From assembly GCF_002865645.1 (NCBI RefSeq), contig NW_020194684.1, positions 837,308-901,307 of the forward strand: a DNA stretch of 64,000 bases, read 5' to 3'. The notes beneath the pieces were generated by a model. The model did not search any database, was not told the origin of the DNA, and saw nothing but the letters and a program-made list of their open reading frames with translations. Positions 51,651-63,000 of the stretch are shown in pieces. A program made the translations under genes and the position numbers. Numbering within the stretch: the stretch's first letter is position 1; each line of letters begins with the position of its first letter. This DNA comes from Hyaloscypha bicolor E (Eukaryota > Ascomycota > Leotiomycetes > Helotiales > Hyaloscyphaceae).

Positions 51651-53224
51651 TTATAGACGATTATCATCCAAAATCAACTTCCCCGTTCGTAATAAGCAAA
51701 GCTTCGCAGCTGCTACTGACTCTGCGCATAGAGAGAATGATTCCGGTGGCGTAGCTGTTATACCTGTTCCATTACAAACACATTCGATTTTCTTTTTCGG
51801 CGTATCTGGCCAGCCATAATGCATCCACTTCGAATACATCCATTGACATCGAATACAAGGAGCTCTAGGCTTAAGGGAAAAGCCGTCGAAGGCTATACAA
51901 ACTATTTCTGACTCTTCTAAGAGGTTTGAGAATGGGGTGTCGGTGGTAGGTCTTCTTTTTGCCACTTCATTATATATTCGCTCGACTTGATCACTTTTCT
52001 CTGGCAATTTGGCTTGATCCAGGTGGTCCTTATTGAAAAATCTTCGTAAATCAAAGATCTGAGAGGATTCTCTATCACGGACGTCGTAAGCTTGTTTGCT
52101 GAATAGCTGGCATAAGGTATCAATGTCTTTTGCGAGGACTTGTCCGCAGCGATAACGAGTTATTTCTTTCCTCACTGTTTCCCAGAATGTGTACTTTTCA
52201 CATGCAGGTTGGGTTGCTCCAGTAAGTACTAGGTTGGTCGCTAAATCAAAAATGACGACAATTGTTCGTGGTCTCCAAGCAGTAAAAACGCCATTGCTAA
52301 ATGTATTCTTGTGATTATCAATCACAGAAGTAGCTCGGCCTAAATGTTGAGTCAGCCTGAAACAAGAAAATGAACGTGTTGACTACCATCGAGTTTTTGC
52401 ATTTCATCCGTTATCCTTTTTTTAATGCCTTCCTGTAAACTCGTCTTGTCCTTTGCCCTCTTCTTCTTAGACGGCCCTACGTACTCATATCTTATCTGGG
52501 AGACCCGTTCCCGTATGATCAGTTCCCGTAATGTAGCTGTTGGAATAGTCTCGTTATCTTTGAGATCGCCGACATACTGGAATGTTCCACGCGCCCCTTC
52601 ATAGAAAGATCTAAGACTAGTCGTAAGATCAATTTGGGCTTGTTTTAAAGCGAGTGCGACTTTCCCAAAGGAATTGATCTCGCCATGAGCAGGAAGATAT
52701 GGGGTTTCTCGCTGCTTGAGACATTCATCCTTTAGATCTTTGAAGTCCCCTAGAAACTTCATCTTAAATTTCAGAAGCTTGACAATATCTTCCAGAACAC
52801 CTCTATCCCAGTCGCTGTGGCTGATTGAGGATAAGAGGTTGACGTCTTCCTGAAAGAATTGAAGGATTTCATAAGATTCCATTGCCCACTGTGCACACCT
52901 GAATGTGCATTCTGCCGCTGTGTCTGCCCTAGTATCTGCTGCTGTGTCTGCTGTGTCCGCTGTGCCACCAGCCGCTGTGTCTGCCCTAGTATCTGCTGCT
53001 GTGTCCGCTGTGTCTGCTGTGTCCGCTGTGCCAGCCGCTGTGCTTGGTTCCTCCAAAATCACTTTAGATCTGTATATGGCTGAAATATGGTATTCCGACT
53101 GAGCAATGCGGTCGAATTTCTCGAAGAGTTGTCGGACAATGACCTGCTGCAGAGGAACTCGGATCCGACCCAGTACCTTCGTATACAGCTCATTAAGATG
53201 ATCTTTGAACCCATTTTCAGCCAT
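51651..53224 (-). pseudogene. Unrecognised protein with Thr-Ala-Asp repeats and Cys-rich C terminus, one frameshift
   Basis: The start chosen is ATG 53,222-53,224 (MAENGFKDHLNELY); the frame is open further up to 53,443, so a longer N terminus is possible. Residues 62-104 are a low-complexity tract of TAD and TRAD units encoded by a 57-60 bp minisatellite. Residues 105-290 are helical and charged, ending in a lysine-rich stretch with PSKKKRAKDK. The frame meets a stop at 52,352-52,354; a second frame, one base out, continues as RLTQHLGRATSVIDNHKN to the stop at 51,651. No GT...AG pair joins the halves in frame, so this looks like a single-base deletion near 52,355. The C terminus has PCIRCQ and LCAESVAAAK about 45 residues apart; such CxxC and CAE pairs occur in zinc deaminase-like folds, but the order and spacing make that only a guess. 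Corrected length is about 524 residues. It is divergent from the plus-strand gene. Confidence 0.6.
52916..53035. repeat. In-frame minisatellite, two long units
   Basis: Two direct copies of about 57-60 bp, each containing GTATCTGCTGCTGTGTC and short GCTGTGTC/CGCTGTG sub-repeats. They lie inside the minus-strand gene and encode its Thr-Ala-Asp tract. All visible length changes are multiples of three, so the reading frame is kept. Confidence 0.8.
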
Positions 53225-53527
53225 AGTGCAGACTGATGGTGCAAGGCGCAATACGAATGTGGTCCCAGTAAGATGGCTAGACGAGGGAATTGTTGAATTG
53301 TGAGCATTCGTGTCTCGTAACAAGGCTGAATCTTTCCATGCGCTTCCAGCGCACCGGCCACGTGGGACAGTCCCGCCAAGCCCTATGCAATCATTTCCAG
53401 AGTTCCGACAGCGTCTACCTCTTAACATACAAATTTGTGGCATCAGTTATCTTTTCACGCACCAACAGGAAATCTCGCGCCCTGGAGCCACTCTCCCCAT
53501 CTATTAAAGACCGAAGTACTTCTGGCA
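53225..53527. promoter_or_regulatory. Divergent intergenic region between the two island-3 genes
   Basis: About 300 bases separate the chosen starts of the minus gene (53,224) and the plus gene (53,528), arranged head to head. Such spacing allows a shared bidirectional promoter. Both reading frames are partly open across it, so either gene could start further upstream. No TATA box or specific operator is evident. Confidence 0.45.
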
Positions 53528-54687
53528 ATGGCTGCTCCGGCCGTAGAACAACAGGCTGATCGCAATTATACGTCACCAGACGACCCGCTTCCTTCCTCTC
53601 ATGCTTCACCTTCTCCGAACCAGAAAAGTCCTTATGCCGCACTTTTCGACGATATTCCTTCTACTCCTCCTGATTGGGGCCTGCACTTGTTTGGTCTTTC
53701 TCAACCCAAACACCCTGGGCTTACAGACACCTCGACACTACCTGACTACGAGAGTTTACGGGATGACTACGAGAGGTTACGGGAAGAGTGGAATACTATA
53801 TCTACCGATTTTGATGAGCGCATGAAATGGTTAGACGATTTGGAGGAACACCACGATCATATAAACGCACATAAATTCGTTACATGGATGCGAGAGAATC
53901 CAGAACCCCGCCTAATCCAGGCCAAAAGCGTTATAAATACAGTATTTGTACGTTTGCTTCGGAAAGTAGATTGGATACAGAACAACGAAGACTTAGGCAC
54001 GGTGAATGAACGACTTTGGAGTCGACATATCTCGATCGAGCCAAACCTGTATGTAGGACGCTACAAAGACACTGTTCTGAAACTGCGACTCAACGGCCGA
54101 GCCTTGAATCCTCCAAAGGCAGATATTGCAACTTGTAAAAGTTACGGTATCACGTCTGTATATCAACGAAGCCTTTTAGCAATCCGTTATAAACCGCTAG
54201 GTGAGGAGGATCACAGTAAAAGGGTTTTTCTGTTTGTTACACTTGGTAAGCTGATCTATATGTGTTTACAGACTAAGTGAATATGCGACTGTAACTAACA
54301 CTGATAGGGAATATATGTCTTAGCGATGCCAAAGATAGCGAATGGGATGATACAAACTTGCTCCTAATATTAGAAGTCCAGAGCTCAGGAAAGCGAGGTG
54401 AATTTTACGTGTTTTGCGATTCTGGCAACCACGATCGCGCGGCCGAGTCTGTAGGCGACCAAATGGACGAACCATTCCCACAACTTCTCGACGCAACGGA
54501 ATTCACTCTCGCCAAAGTACTTCCAGCTAACGTCGACTTACAAGATCTAGACTTACAAGACCTAGACTCAGCCATCCCGACTTACATTAATCTAGTAGCG
54601 ATGTCTAGATCGATACCGGAAATTGCGGAAATTGGAATCAAGGGAGACTGGTCCGCAAATAATTCTCCAATTCCATTATTTTTCTGA
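53528..54687 (+). CDS. Unrecognised 365-residue protein, two exons
   Basis: The start is ATG 53,528 (MAAPAVEQQAD). Exon 1 runs to 54,245 and exon 2 from 54,308 to the TGA ending at 54,687. The 62-base intron has a GTAAGC donor, a CTAAC branch site near 54,294 and a TAG acceptor at 54,307. Splicing turns an early stop at 54,278-54,280 into one continuous frame reading TLGNICLSDAKDSEWDD. The N terminus is Pro/Ser-rich and probably disordered; the middle (about residues 75-130) is charged and helical, with a duplicated DYE.LR unit. Residues 160 onward look globular with mixed beta/alpha composition, and LQDLD is duplicated near the C terminus. There is no signal peptide or membrane segment. I do not recognise the family. 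It is the only gene here without a visible lesion. A transposase remnant begins directly after the stop, so the C terminus could be truncated. Confidence 0.75.
54246..54307 (+). other. Spliceosomal intron
   Basis: GTAAGC at 54,246, CTAAC at about 54,294 and TAG ending at 54,307 form a typical short ascomycete intron of 62 bases. Its removal joins two open frames (phase 1) that are otherwise separated by a stop. Confidence 0.85.
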
Positions 54688-54694
54688 ACAACGA

Positions 54695-55108
54695 CTGTAA
54701 GGTACGGAAGTAATCCTTTATGAGCGACCGCGCCGGTAAAGCCCTTGCAGAGGCCTCCCTGCCGGGAGAGCCTCGAACGTACGATGCCAGATCAAAACGC
54801 AGTGGAGTCCCTCTGACTACCCTTTGAGGACATCGAGGTGGCACGAACAGCGCGTGCTGCGAAGGAGGTCATCAAGGGCCAGGGGAACGTGGTCGGAAGC
54901 GTAAGAGTGCTGCGCTAGAGGCAGATGAGCCAGAGCCAGAGCCAGAGCAAGAAGTGGCGCGTGCTGCGAACAAGGTCATCGAGGGCAGGGCAAAACGCGG
55001 TCGGAAGCGTAAGAGTGCTGCGCCAGAGGCAGATGAGCCAGAGCCAGAAGTGGCGCTGATAATCGATGCGCCAGTGCCATGGAGGGCACCCGTTGCGCGG
55101 ATGTACTA
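54695..55108 (+). pseudogene. Pogo/Fot-like transposase remnant with large internal deletion
   Basis: The first part, from ATG 54,720, reads MSDRAGKALAEASLPGEPR and RTYDARSKRSGVPLTT, the N terminus typical of fungal pogo/Fot-type (CENP-B-like) transposases. A stop follows immediately at about 54,825. The next readable segment is the C-terminal tail: two tandem copies of about 105 bp (54,850-54,935 and 54,957-55,045). Each encodes an ARAAKEVI-like segment, a basic KRGRKRKSAA AT-hook-like motif and an acidic EADEPEPEP run. The tail ends in WRAPVARMY and a TAA at about 55,107. The DDE catalytic core is missing entirely. One base is also lost in the first tail copy. It is a deletion derivative that could only move by help from another copy. 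Confidence 0.65.
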
Positions 55109-56487
55109 ACTACAGGTTGTGGAGAATCAGATTGCTATAGGAGGAACGGGAAAGTTATTGCTCTGTTCTTCTAGTTCGAATAGGTTTCTTAAGGCAGGCT
55201 CGCGCAGGGCTCGCAACTAGTGGCTGTACATTAGAGTTAGTCTTCGTCCTACTCGCGCGCAATGGAATAGAGGCAGTAATGAATCATCTTCTGCCATTTA
55301 TCAGCGAGTAGCCTTCGCGCCCACTGAGGACGAGCATTCAGTCCCTCACCCTTCCCCATATCGGATACAGTCTGCGTTGTTTGCGGCGGATTGTCCTAAG
55401 GAGCGAGGCTACGTCCTCAGGGTGGCCATGAGTAAAATTGAAGCGTAGATCAGCGAGCTGGCTTTCGCGTTGGATGGGCCATGCATTGGTTGCTGGAGGT
55501 GTCAAAGGTAAATAGGATCTGCCTTTCTAGCGGTGTCCTATCCGCAGATGCAGGGATAGTAGATGTCGAAAGCTGAGAATCCCTTCTCATAAATTTTTTT
55601 CTTTTTTTCTTTTTTTCCTTTTAACGTGCTTTATTAGTTTTAAACTATGTAGCACAGCCTATACAGACCAGACGGCCAATATAAAGCAGGTCAGCTTTTT
55701 AAGAGGAGAAACTAGCAAAACTCCCCTCCTCTTCCATATCATATTCCTTCACATATCAATAGTCTTCCCTAGACAGGTATCCGGCTCCTTGCCTCAGAAA
55801 GAAACAAACAAATACCCCAGGTCCCTCTATCTCATGCGTATATCTTCGCGCAAAAGGCTTTCTAGACAGATAGTAGTAGCCTCAGGTCCTCCCATCCCAG
55901 GCCCCCTCTTGCGTATAAATAGTTGTACGTCCAGATATCAACTAGTATTCCCGGTAGTCTGTTCACGGCTTTCCCTTTCTTGTCTGATCGAAATCCTCCC
56001 TGGCCTTCTCATAAACCACAACCATAACCCGCCTTTTTCCCCTTTATATTTTCTCCCGGCCCTTTCCTCTAGTCGTGGGTATGTATTTGAACGAGGTACG
56101 ATATACAAGAGGAGGTCGAAAGTAGAGGGTTGTGTGTCGTGAAAATTTTTTCTCGGATCTCGATCGCTGGTATCGCAATGGCGTCGTCGGGGTCTCGGCG
56201 TCGAAGGTCGTGATTCAGTCTTAGCCCAAGAGCATGAAAGCCCTTGGTTTCCAGCCTGCACTGCGAGGAAGTGCTGAATCGTCGCAGGCCTCCCTTCTCA
56301 TTATTCATTGCTCGGTCGGTGATGAACTTCGTTGTTATATTGCATTATTGATGCGGGAACCCCGTTGGATTATCGCAGTCTCCCACGCTAACCTATAAAG
56401 CGTTATCACGTGGGACGAGCAACAGCCACAAGCTTGGCAAAATAATTACATAAGTGAAATTAAGTTACGTCGTAATTACCTAAGTAT
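55109..56487. other. GC-balanced stretch without a supported gene
   Basis: Plus-strand translation around 55,330-55,560 looks like former coding DNA (YVLRVAMSKIEA, then ALDGPCIGCWRCQR) but is cut by several stops. A T-rich run lies at 55,588-55,622. From 55,640 to 56,080 the plus strand is pyrimidine-rich and includes TATAAATAG at 55,914, which resembles a promoter or LTR. A 117-residue frame at 55,789-56,142 is not convincing. The stretch may contain a solo LTR and a decayed transposon gene. Confidence 0.4.
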
Positions 56488-56489
56488 TA

Positions 56490-56637
56490 TCCCTTCGTCT
56501 GTCGGAAACTGTCCAGCGCTAGCAGGGGGGGTGTGGCTGCACGCAAGCCTCCTGAAGCGTAACAAAGCGATGTGAGGCTTGCGTGCAGCCACACCCCCCC
56601 CCTGCTAGCGCTGGACAGTTTCCGACAGACGAAGGGA
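56490..56637. mobile_element. 148-bp hairpin MITE with TA target duplication
   Basis: The arms of about 61-63 bases are perfect inverted repeats except for one length difference in a G/C run (7 G against 9 C). They surround a loop of about 24 bases (56,551-56,574). TA lies directly outside each end (56,488-56,489 and 56,638-56,639). The element has no coding capacity. It sits beside the inner limit of the island-flanking repeat copy; the related copy at 17,131-17,580 reads across the corresponding position without it, which supports a separate insertion. Confidence 0.85.
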
Positions 56638-56639
56638 TA

Positions 56640-57085
56640 GCAGGTGCGGGGTCGTTTCGCTCTAACCCAAAATCGTTAGTCGCTTCCACTCGAGGTACTG
56701 ATCCGCGTGGCAACCTTACCTAAATTTACACGCCACAGCAGCCACAAGGCTGATAACGATTTCCTGTATAGTATGAGGTCTCAGAGCTCGGATAAGACTC
56801 CTATATAAGTATTCGGGATGGTATAAGCTCGGTGGTGGAGCTGCGGTAGAGGAAGTCTGTTATGCTATAAAAGGAGACTCTTTGCAAATCAGGCGTGAGG
56901 GCAATGATACGAATGTGATTTTCTAGTGGGAAGAATTCAGGGTATCCGGGAGTGGCTACGGAATATAACTTATAAGAAATTATAGGAGATACTGAAGTAT
57001 GTACAGATTTTAAGATGCTTGAAATCAAAGTACCTATTATTTTTTCCGGTATATAGGGTTTTCTGCTATACAGGAATGGATATTA
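56640..57085 (+). repeat. Least-mutated copy of the island-flanking end repeat (right end of island 3)
   Basis: This copy keeps normal base composition. Related copies lie at 17,131-17,580 (inverted, full) and 8,397-8,664 (same strand, truncated). Its outer 40 bases, ending near 57,084, pair as an inverted repeat with 50,535-50,580. No reading frame longer than about 75 residues lies in it, so it is a non-coding end region. Confidence 0.8.
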
Positions 57086-60000
57086 TATATTTAGTTTTAT
57101 AATAATAGATAAAGGCAATTCAAATCCAGATTACTAACTTAACTTAGAATATTCTTCCCCCTTGAGAAGGGGGAGGGTAAATATCAGGCAGGGAGTCAAA
57201 TTCACTTACGTAATATAGGAAAAACCTAAATAATATACAGCTATGCAAATCGTAAGGAAAGACTAACCAGGCCAGCCGTTAAAATTATAATTTGTAAGTT
57301 AGGGCTAATACTAACGTCTATCTTTAGTAGGGCAAGTATATATTAAAAACTGGAAATTAGTAATTAGAAACTGGAACTGGAATTTGAGATTAGTCTCTTG
57401 CCTATACTTTCTACTATAGATATTACTAGTAGTTAATAGGTATAAATAGTAGTAATATATTCTCCTGTAATATCTATTAATTAATTATTACCAAAGTCTA
57501 TAGCTAATCCAAATATATTCAAGATACTATAGAAAGCTATAAAGAAAAATGATTCTTAATCTTAATAAACCAGCTTTCTAATCCCAGAACAGATATATTA
57601 CTACATATTTCTCTTACCTAAAAAGTACCGATTCAAGTATACTACTTAGTCCCTCTGCCTAGCTTCAAGCTTATTTACTAGAACCAGGTATAATAGTTAC
57701 TATTCTGCTAATATAGTCTTTAGGATCTTACTAAATAGTTAATTACTTATAGTTTGCCTTTTGGATAATATATTATTTCTATTATATAAATATACTTCTA
57801 TATAATCTATTTTATAAAACATAATATAAAATACTGCCTGTTATAAAGTTTCTCTTTTATATACTTAAATAAATACTATTTTATTTCTTTTATAATCCTA
57901 AAATAGTACTGAGAGGCTATTAATATAGAGAAGCCTTAATAAATATCCTTATCTTAATAAATACCTATCCTAAACCCAACTTCTAGGTAATATTATTCTT
58001 TTCTTCTATATTTAAATCCACTAATAAAATAGGCTAAAGAGGCTATATAATACAGGTATAATAAACGGAAAATATAACTCTTATACTGCCTTTCTAGTAT
58101 TATTTACTAATTTATTTCTGGATATTAATAGAAGTTTATAGAATATAGGTAATACTAATAGAAGAGATATATTAGTATAGGTAGCCAAGCTAGTTACTGA
58201 GTTCTTATTATTTTCTCCTAATAAGACTTTATATTAGATATTCTACTATTTATAATAGTTAGGAAGCCTAAGCTATAGGGTCTTATTACTCTTTATCTAC
58301 TACCGGATTAGCTATATTTTAATATATATAATAATATCTAGTAACCTATAATTTACTCGAATAATAGTAGCTATATTAGTAAGTCTACTAACTTAAATAT
58401 ATAATATTCTCCTAAGTTAGGATTATAAAAAGTAATAGTAACCTAATAATTATAGAACTCTATTATTTTATAGGCTTTATAAAAAAGCCCCTCTTTTCTT
58501 CTCTATTACTATATATTTCTTTCCTTTACTATTTTCTTACTTTTTATCTTAAATTATTACCTTATTTATAGCTATTCTATTTAATATAGAGAATTTATAA
58601 TTATTATAGCTAGAAATAAAAATTACTATCTGAGATACTTTTATAAAATAGATATATTACTTATATAATATAAATAAGAAAAGAATAGGAAATATAATAT
58701 TTCCAAGCTTATAATATAATTTTAGAAGTACTAGAGAAGAGCTATAAAAAGTAATATAATATCTTACTACTATATTACTATCTATTAGTAAAATCCCGGT
58801 AATAGTAGTCAGAATTAAAGCAGCCAGTTTTTGTACTATACTTTTATATCCTTTTCTAGGGGAGCTATATTAACTATTATATCTTTTTTCTAAGAAGCCA
58901 TTTCTTGTATTATATCTTTAGATTCTCTTCCGGAAAGCTATATCTACTACTATACCTCTTTTATTAAGTAATTAGTTCTTATTTTATACTTTTATATTCT
59001 TTTCTAGAGAACTATATCTACTACTATATCTTTTTTCCAAGAAGTTATTTCTTATATTATATTTTTTATACTCTTCTAAACTACTAATTCTACTACTATA
59101 CCTCTTTTATTAAGTAGCTAATTCTTGTACTATATCTTTATATCCTTTTCCGGGAAGCTATATCTACTATTATATCTTTTTCTAAAAAGCCAGTTTCTAT
59201 ATTATACTTTTATATCTTCTTCTAAGAAAGCTATATCTGCTATTATATCCAAATAAAAACAATAAGTTAGAATATTCGGAACTAAAGCCAATTTCGGACT
59301 TTATTATATTTAATATCTCGGTTTATATAAAGTGGAATTTGTAGTTAATTATCTAATACTTTAAAGTAAAGAAAAAATTCTTAAAAATTTAAAATAATAT
59401 ATAATTATAAAATAAATAATATAATAATTCTTATTAGAAGACTATAACTTCTTCGAACTTTCTATTTAAATAAGAGCTCCGGAAATGAGAACTACCTCAA
59501 AATAGTACTAAATATAATAATATTACCTAAATTACTAAAGTATATAATATAAATTAATAGTCTAGAACTAGCTATCCGGATTTATATAATAACCTTATAG
59601 CTAATTATAGATATAGACTTTATAAATAGCTTTTAAGAGAATAATTCTATATTTAGCCTAATAGAAGTTATAATAGCTTTATACTTATTACTATTCTATA
59701 TAAATAGTACTTTACAAATATTAATACTCTTTATTAGAAGAACTAAGAATATATATATAGATAATAGAATATATTTAGTAGGCTAGCCAAATATATTAGT
59801 CCGGTAAATATAACTATAATATAGAGTATCTAATAGCTACTACTATAAATATTATATTTTTATAAATAGTATCTTTCCGGAATCCTAGTAATATAAATTA
59901 TTATACTAATTATATTTAGCTCTTTTATTAATCCCATCTAACTCAAGCTTATTCTATAGTTTTAGAGAACCCAACTATAGAATATAAGGCTATATATAAT

Positions 60001-63000
60001 AAAGCAAATTATAGAAAGGTTGAGACTAGAGTATATTATAGCCTAATATAGCCGAAAATTTAGATAGTAAAATTTATAGTAAAGAGTAGTAATTATATAA
60101 GTAGAAGCTAGAATTATAGCTATAAGCTAATATAGCTTCTAAAGCTTTAATTTATAATAAAATCTATAATAGATAGAAGAAATAATTAATTCCTATATTA
60201 AAATTATAATACTTAAGTAATTAAGATAATTACTTAGTACTACTATTACTAAACTATAATTTAATATAATATAAAAGAAAGCTGAGAGAAGAAAGCAAAT
60301 AATAATATTCTAGAAGAATACTAAAAATATAATAATATTACCTAGTTAAGTATTTATATACTAATAGTAGACTTTATTATATATAGGAAATAAAAGAGTT
60401 CCGAAAATAATTATACTAAGAAAATAAATATAAATATTTATAGTTTTGTTATAGATATAATCTAGGCTCTTTAGGAACTGGCAGAAAGATTCAGATATAG
60501 GATAATAACTAGCTAGTATAAACTTATTATTTTACTACTAGATAGGTAATTTATATTATAGTAATAGTCGAATACTATTAATTCGAACCTTCCTGTTTCT
60601 AGGCTTCCCTAATAGTCTATTGCTTTCTATAATTAGTATATTATACTTATATAACTATATAATTAATTTAGATAGTATACCCTTTCTATCTAAATATATA
60701 AGAAGAGCTCAAAAGTTAAAGAGAGGAACTATTATTAAAGTAAGAGACCGGGATCGGATGAGTACTAAAAATCGATATTATTATTATAGTATTAAGAGAG
60801 AGAGTTATATCAAATTCTGATCTTAATTAAGCCAGAATTAGAGCCTTAGCTAAAATCAAGCCGGAAATAGATATAGTATAATTTACAGGAATTTCCCAGG
60901 CTATTAACTTTATGAGCCTACTAATAGTAGTCTATATATATAGGGCATTTTCCGGGCATTTTCAGACTCTATAAATTCGCTTATAGACCTTAGAAAACTA
61001 ATGTTTCCTTAAATACTTAAAAGTTATAAGATAATAAATAATAGTTATGACTTAATATTTAGAGTTAGAGAACTAAAGTAACCTAAGTATAATTTAATTA
61101 ATTAATTTTTAAAGATTTACACGTTTTAAAATTGTATTTATTAGTAAAATGCCCTAAGTATATAGACTACTATTATTAGGCTCGTTAAGGTCTCTACTTA
61201 TATTAATCTATATATTTAGACCTATAAAGGAATATTATACTAGGTTTATTAATAATAAGTTTTTAAGTATATCTAGTAAAGAGCTAGTAGTAATTCAAAT
61301 TTACTTCTATTTCTATTTATATAGCTCTTCTGCCTTTTAAGGCTATTAATATATAGCTATAATTAAGACAAATCCTAACTAATAGAGCCTCTCTAGTAAC
61401 CAGATTACTAAACTAATTCAAGAAATAGGCTATATATCTGAGAAATAAGTAAATATCTTTCCTTAAGAAATTTGAATAATAAAGCTCCTAATATAAAGAA
61501 TTTCTGCTACTTATTTATAACAAAATACAAGCTAGTATAAGCTTATATACTAGTATGAGAATTATAGGTAATATAAGAATTATAGATAATATAAAAGCTA
61601 ATACTAGTATTTTAATAACAGGAAACATTTCTATTAAATAATTCTTAATTAAAAAGCAGTTCGGATTTTAGTTTTATTAATAATATAAATAACTTGCTTA
61701 TTCTATTATAGTATTTAAATATATTACTTTAAGACTATTCTATTACTAATTTCTATTCCTATATATACTATTCTAACTTTTAATTATTATTCCGAGCCTC
61801 TTAAATAATAATTTCTAAGTAATTTACCTTCCTTTTAACCTAGTATCTTATATCTGATTCTATAGCTATTTGGTTTCTCTATTTATTTAATTTATAGGTA
61901 AGTCTTACTTCTCTTTCTTATAACTCGTTAATCTTTATAGTAAAGCTTACTTTGGTTTTAGGAGAATACAAATACTATATTTTAGTTAGTTTAAATCTAT
62001 AATTGAAATATTAATAGTAAATACCTTATTTTAAATAGTCCCTGTTTATAATTTATATATTAAATTCTTTTTAACTACTATAAATAATATACTAATTCCC
62101 TTATATAATTCTATAAGACTTTTATTTAAGTAATTACTTATATTCTTTAAGAAGAGATACTCTTTCTCTTCTATTTTCTCTCAAATATATAGGTTATTAA
62201 GATTTAGTTTAAATTATATTTAGGAAGAATCTACTAGTATTTCTAGTCTGCTTTCTTGAATTTAATTAGTAAAAGTAATAACTAAATATAGTATTATATC
62301 TTATAAATATAGGCTAATAATTTCTTTTAGTATTTTCTATTTTATTCTATATATTTCAAGTTATTTAATTAAACTATAGCTATTTAATACTTTTTTATTA
62401 AATAGTAACGAATTTTATTCTAAATCCTCCTATTTCTATATAAGAGCTAGAAGATAAAATTCTACTAATAGTAGTAAATAGGCTATAATATATATAACCT
62501 AGTAATTTAAATATATATAATATAACCTATCTATAATACTAGATCGGAAAGAAAAATACTAGTTTTAGCTAAAATACCTTCCTATATAGGTTACTATATT
62601 TAGTACTTCTCTATTTTAAAGTTATTCTTTAGTACCTAAGATACTAAAGAGCTTGAAATATCTTTACCCAAATAACTAGTATAAGATAGATTAAACTAAA
62701 AGGGATTTTTATTATTTAGAAATAGCTAGTTAAAATCCGAAATAAGATAAAATGAAATAATATAGACTAATAACTTCTATAAAATAACTCTACTAACTAT
62801 ATAACCTCTCTTATTATTAAAACTTTCCCTAATTTAGGTTTCCGAAAACTAAAGTAGTTAATAATATTCTTTAATTATCTTTAAGCTATTAAATAACTTA
62901 AAGCAGATCCATTTATTATCTTTAGGTCTATAGCTAGCCTAGTATACCTTATACTTATACTCCTTATTTCTGTTTAAATAGAAGACTTTATAGTCTACTA

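Noticed and set aside
52355..52438. An 84-base intron joining the two halves of the minus-strand island-3 gene
   Set aside because: The only donor in range (GTTTAC) gives a phase that creates an immediate stop after joining, and the supposed intron reads as good coding sequence.
55789..56142. 117-residue plus-strand frame
   Set aside because: It lies in a pyrimidine-rich, promoter- or LTR-like segment, has Pro/Ser/Leu-rich low-information composition, and overlaps equally long minus frames.
56519..56713. 64-residue minus frame over the hairpin MITE
   Set aside because: It is produced by the inverted repeat itself; no independent coding signal.
57155..57175. Small C/G-run hairpin as a terminator or MITE
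   Set aside because: Stem of seven pairs only, no flanking target duplication, no adjacent gene end, and terminators of this kind are not expected in a fungal nuclear genome.
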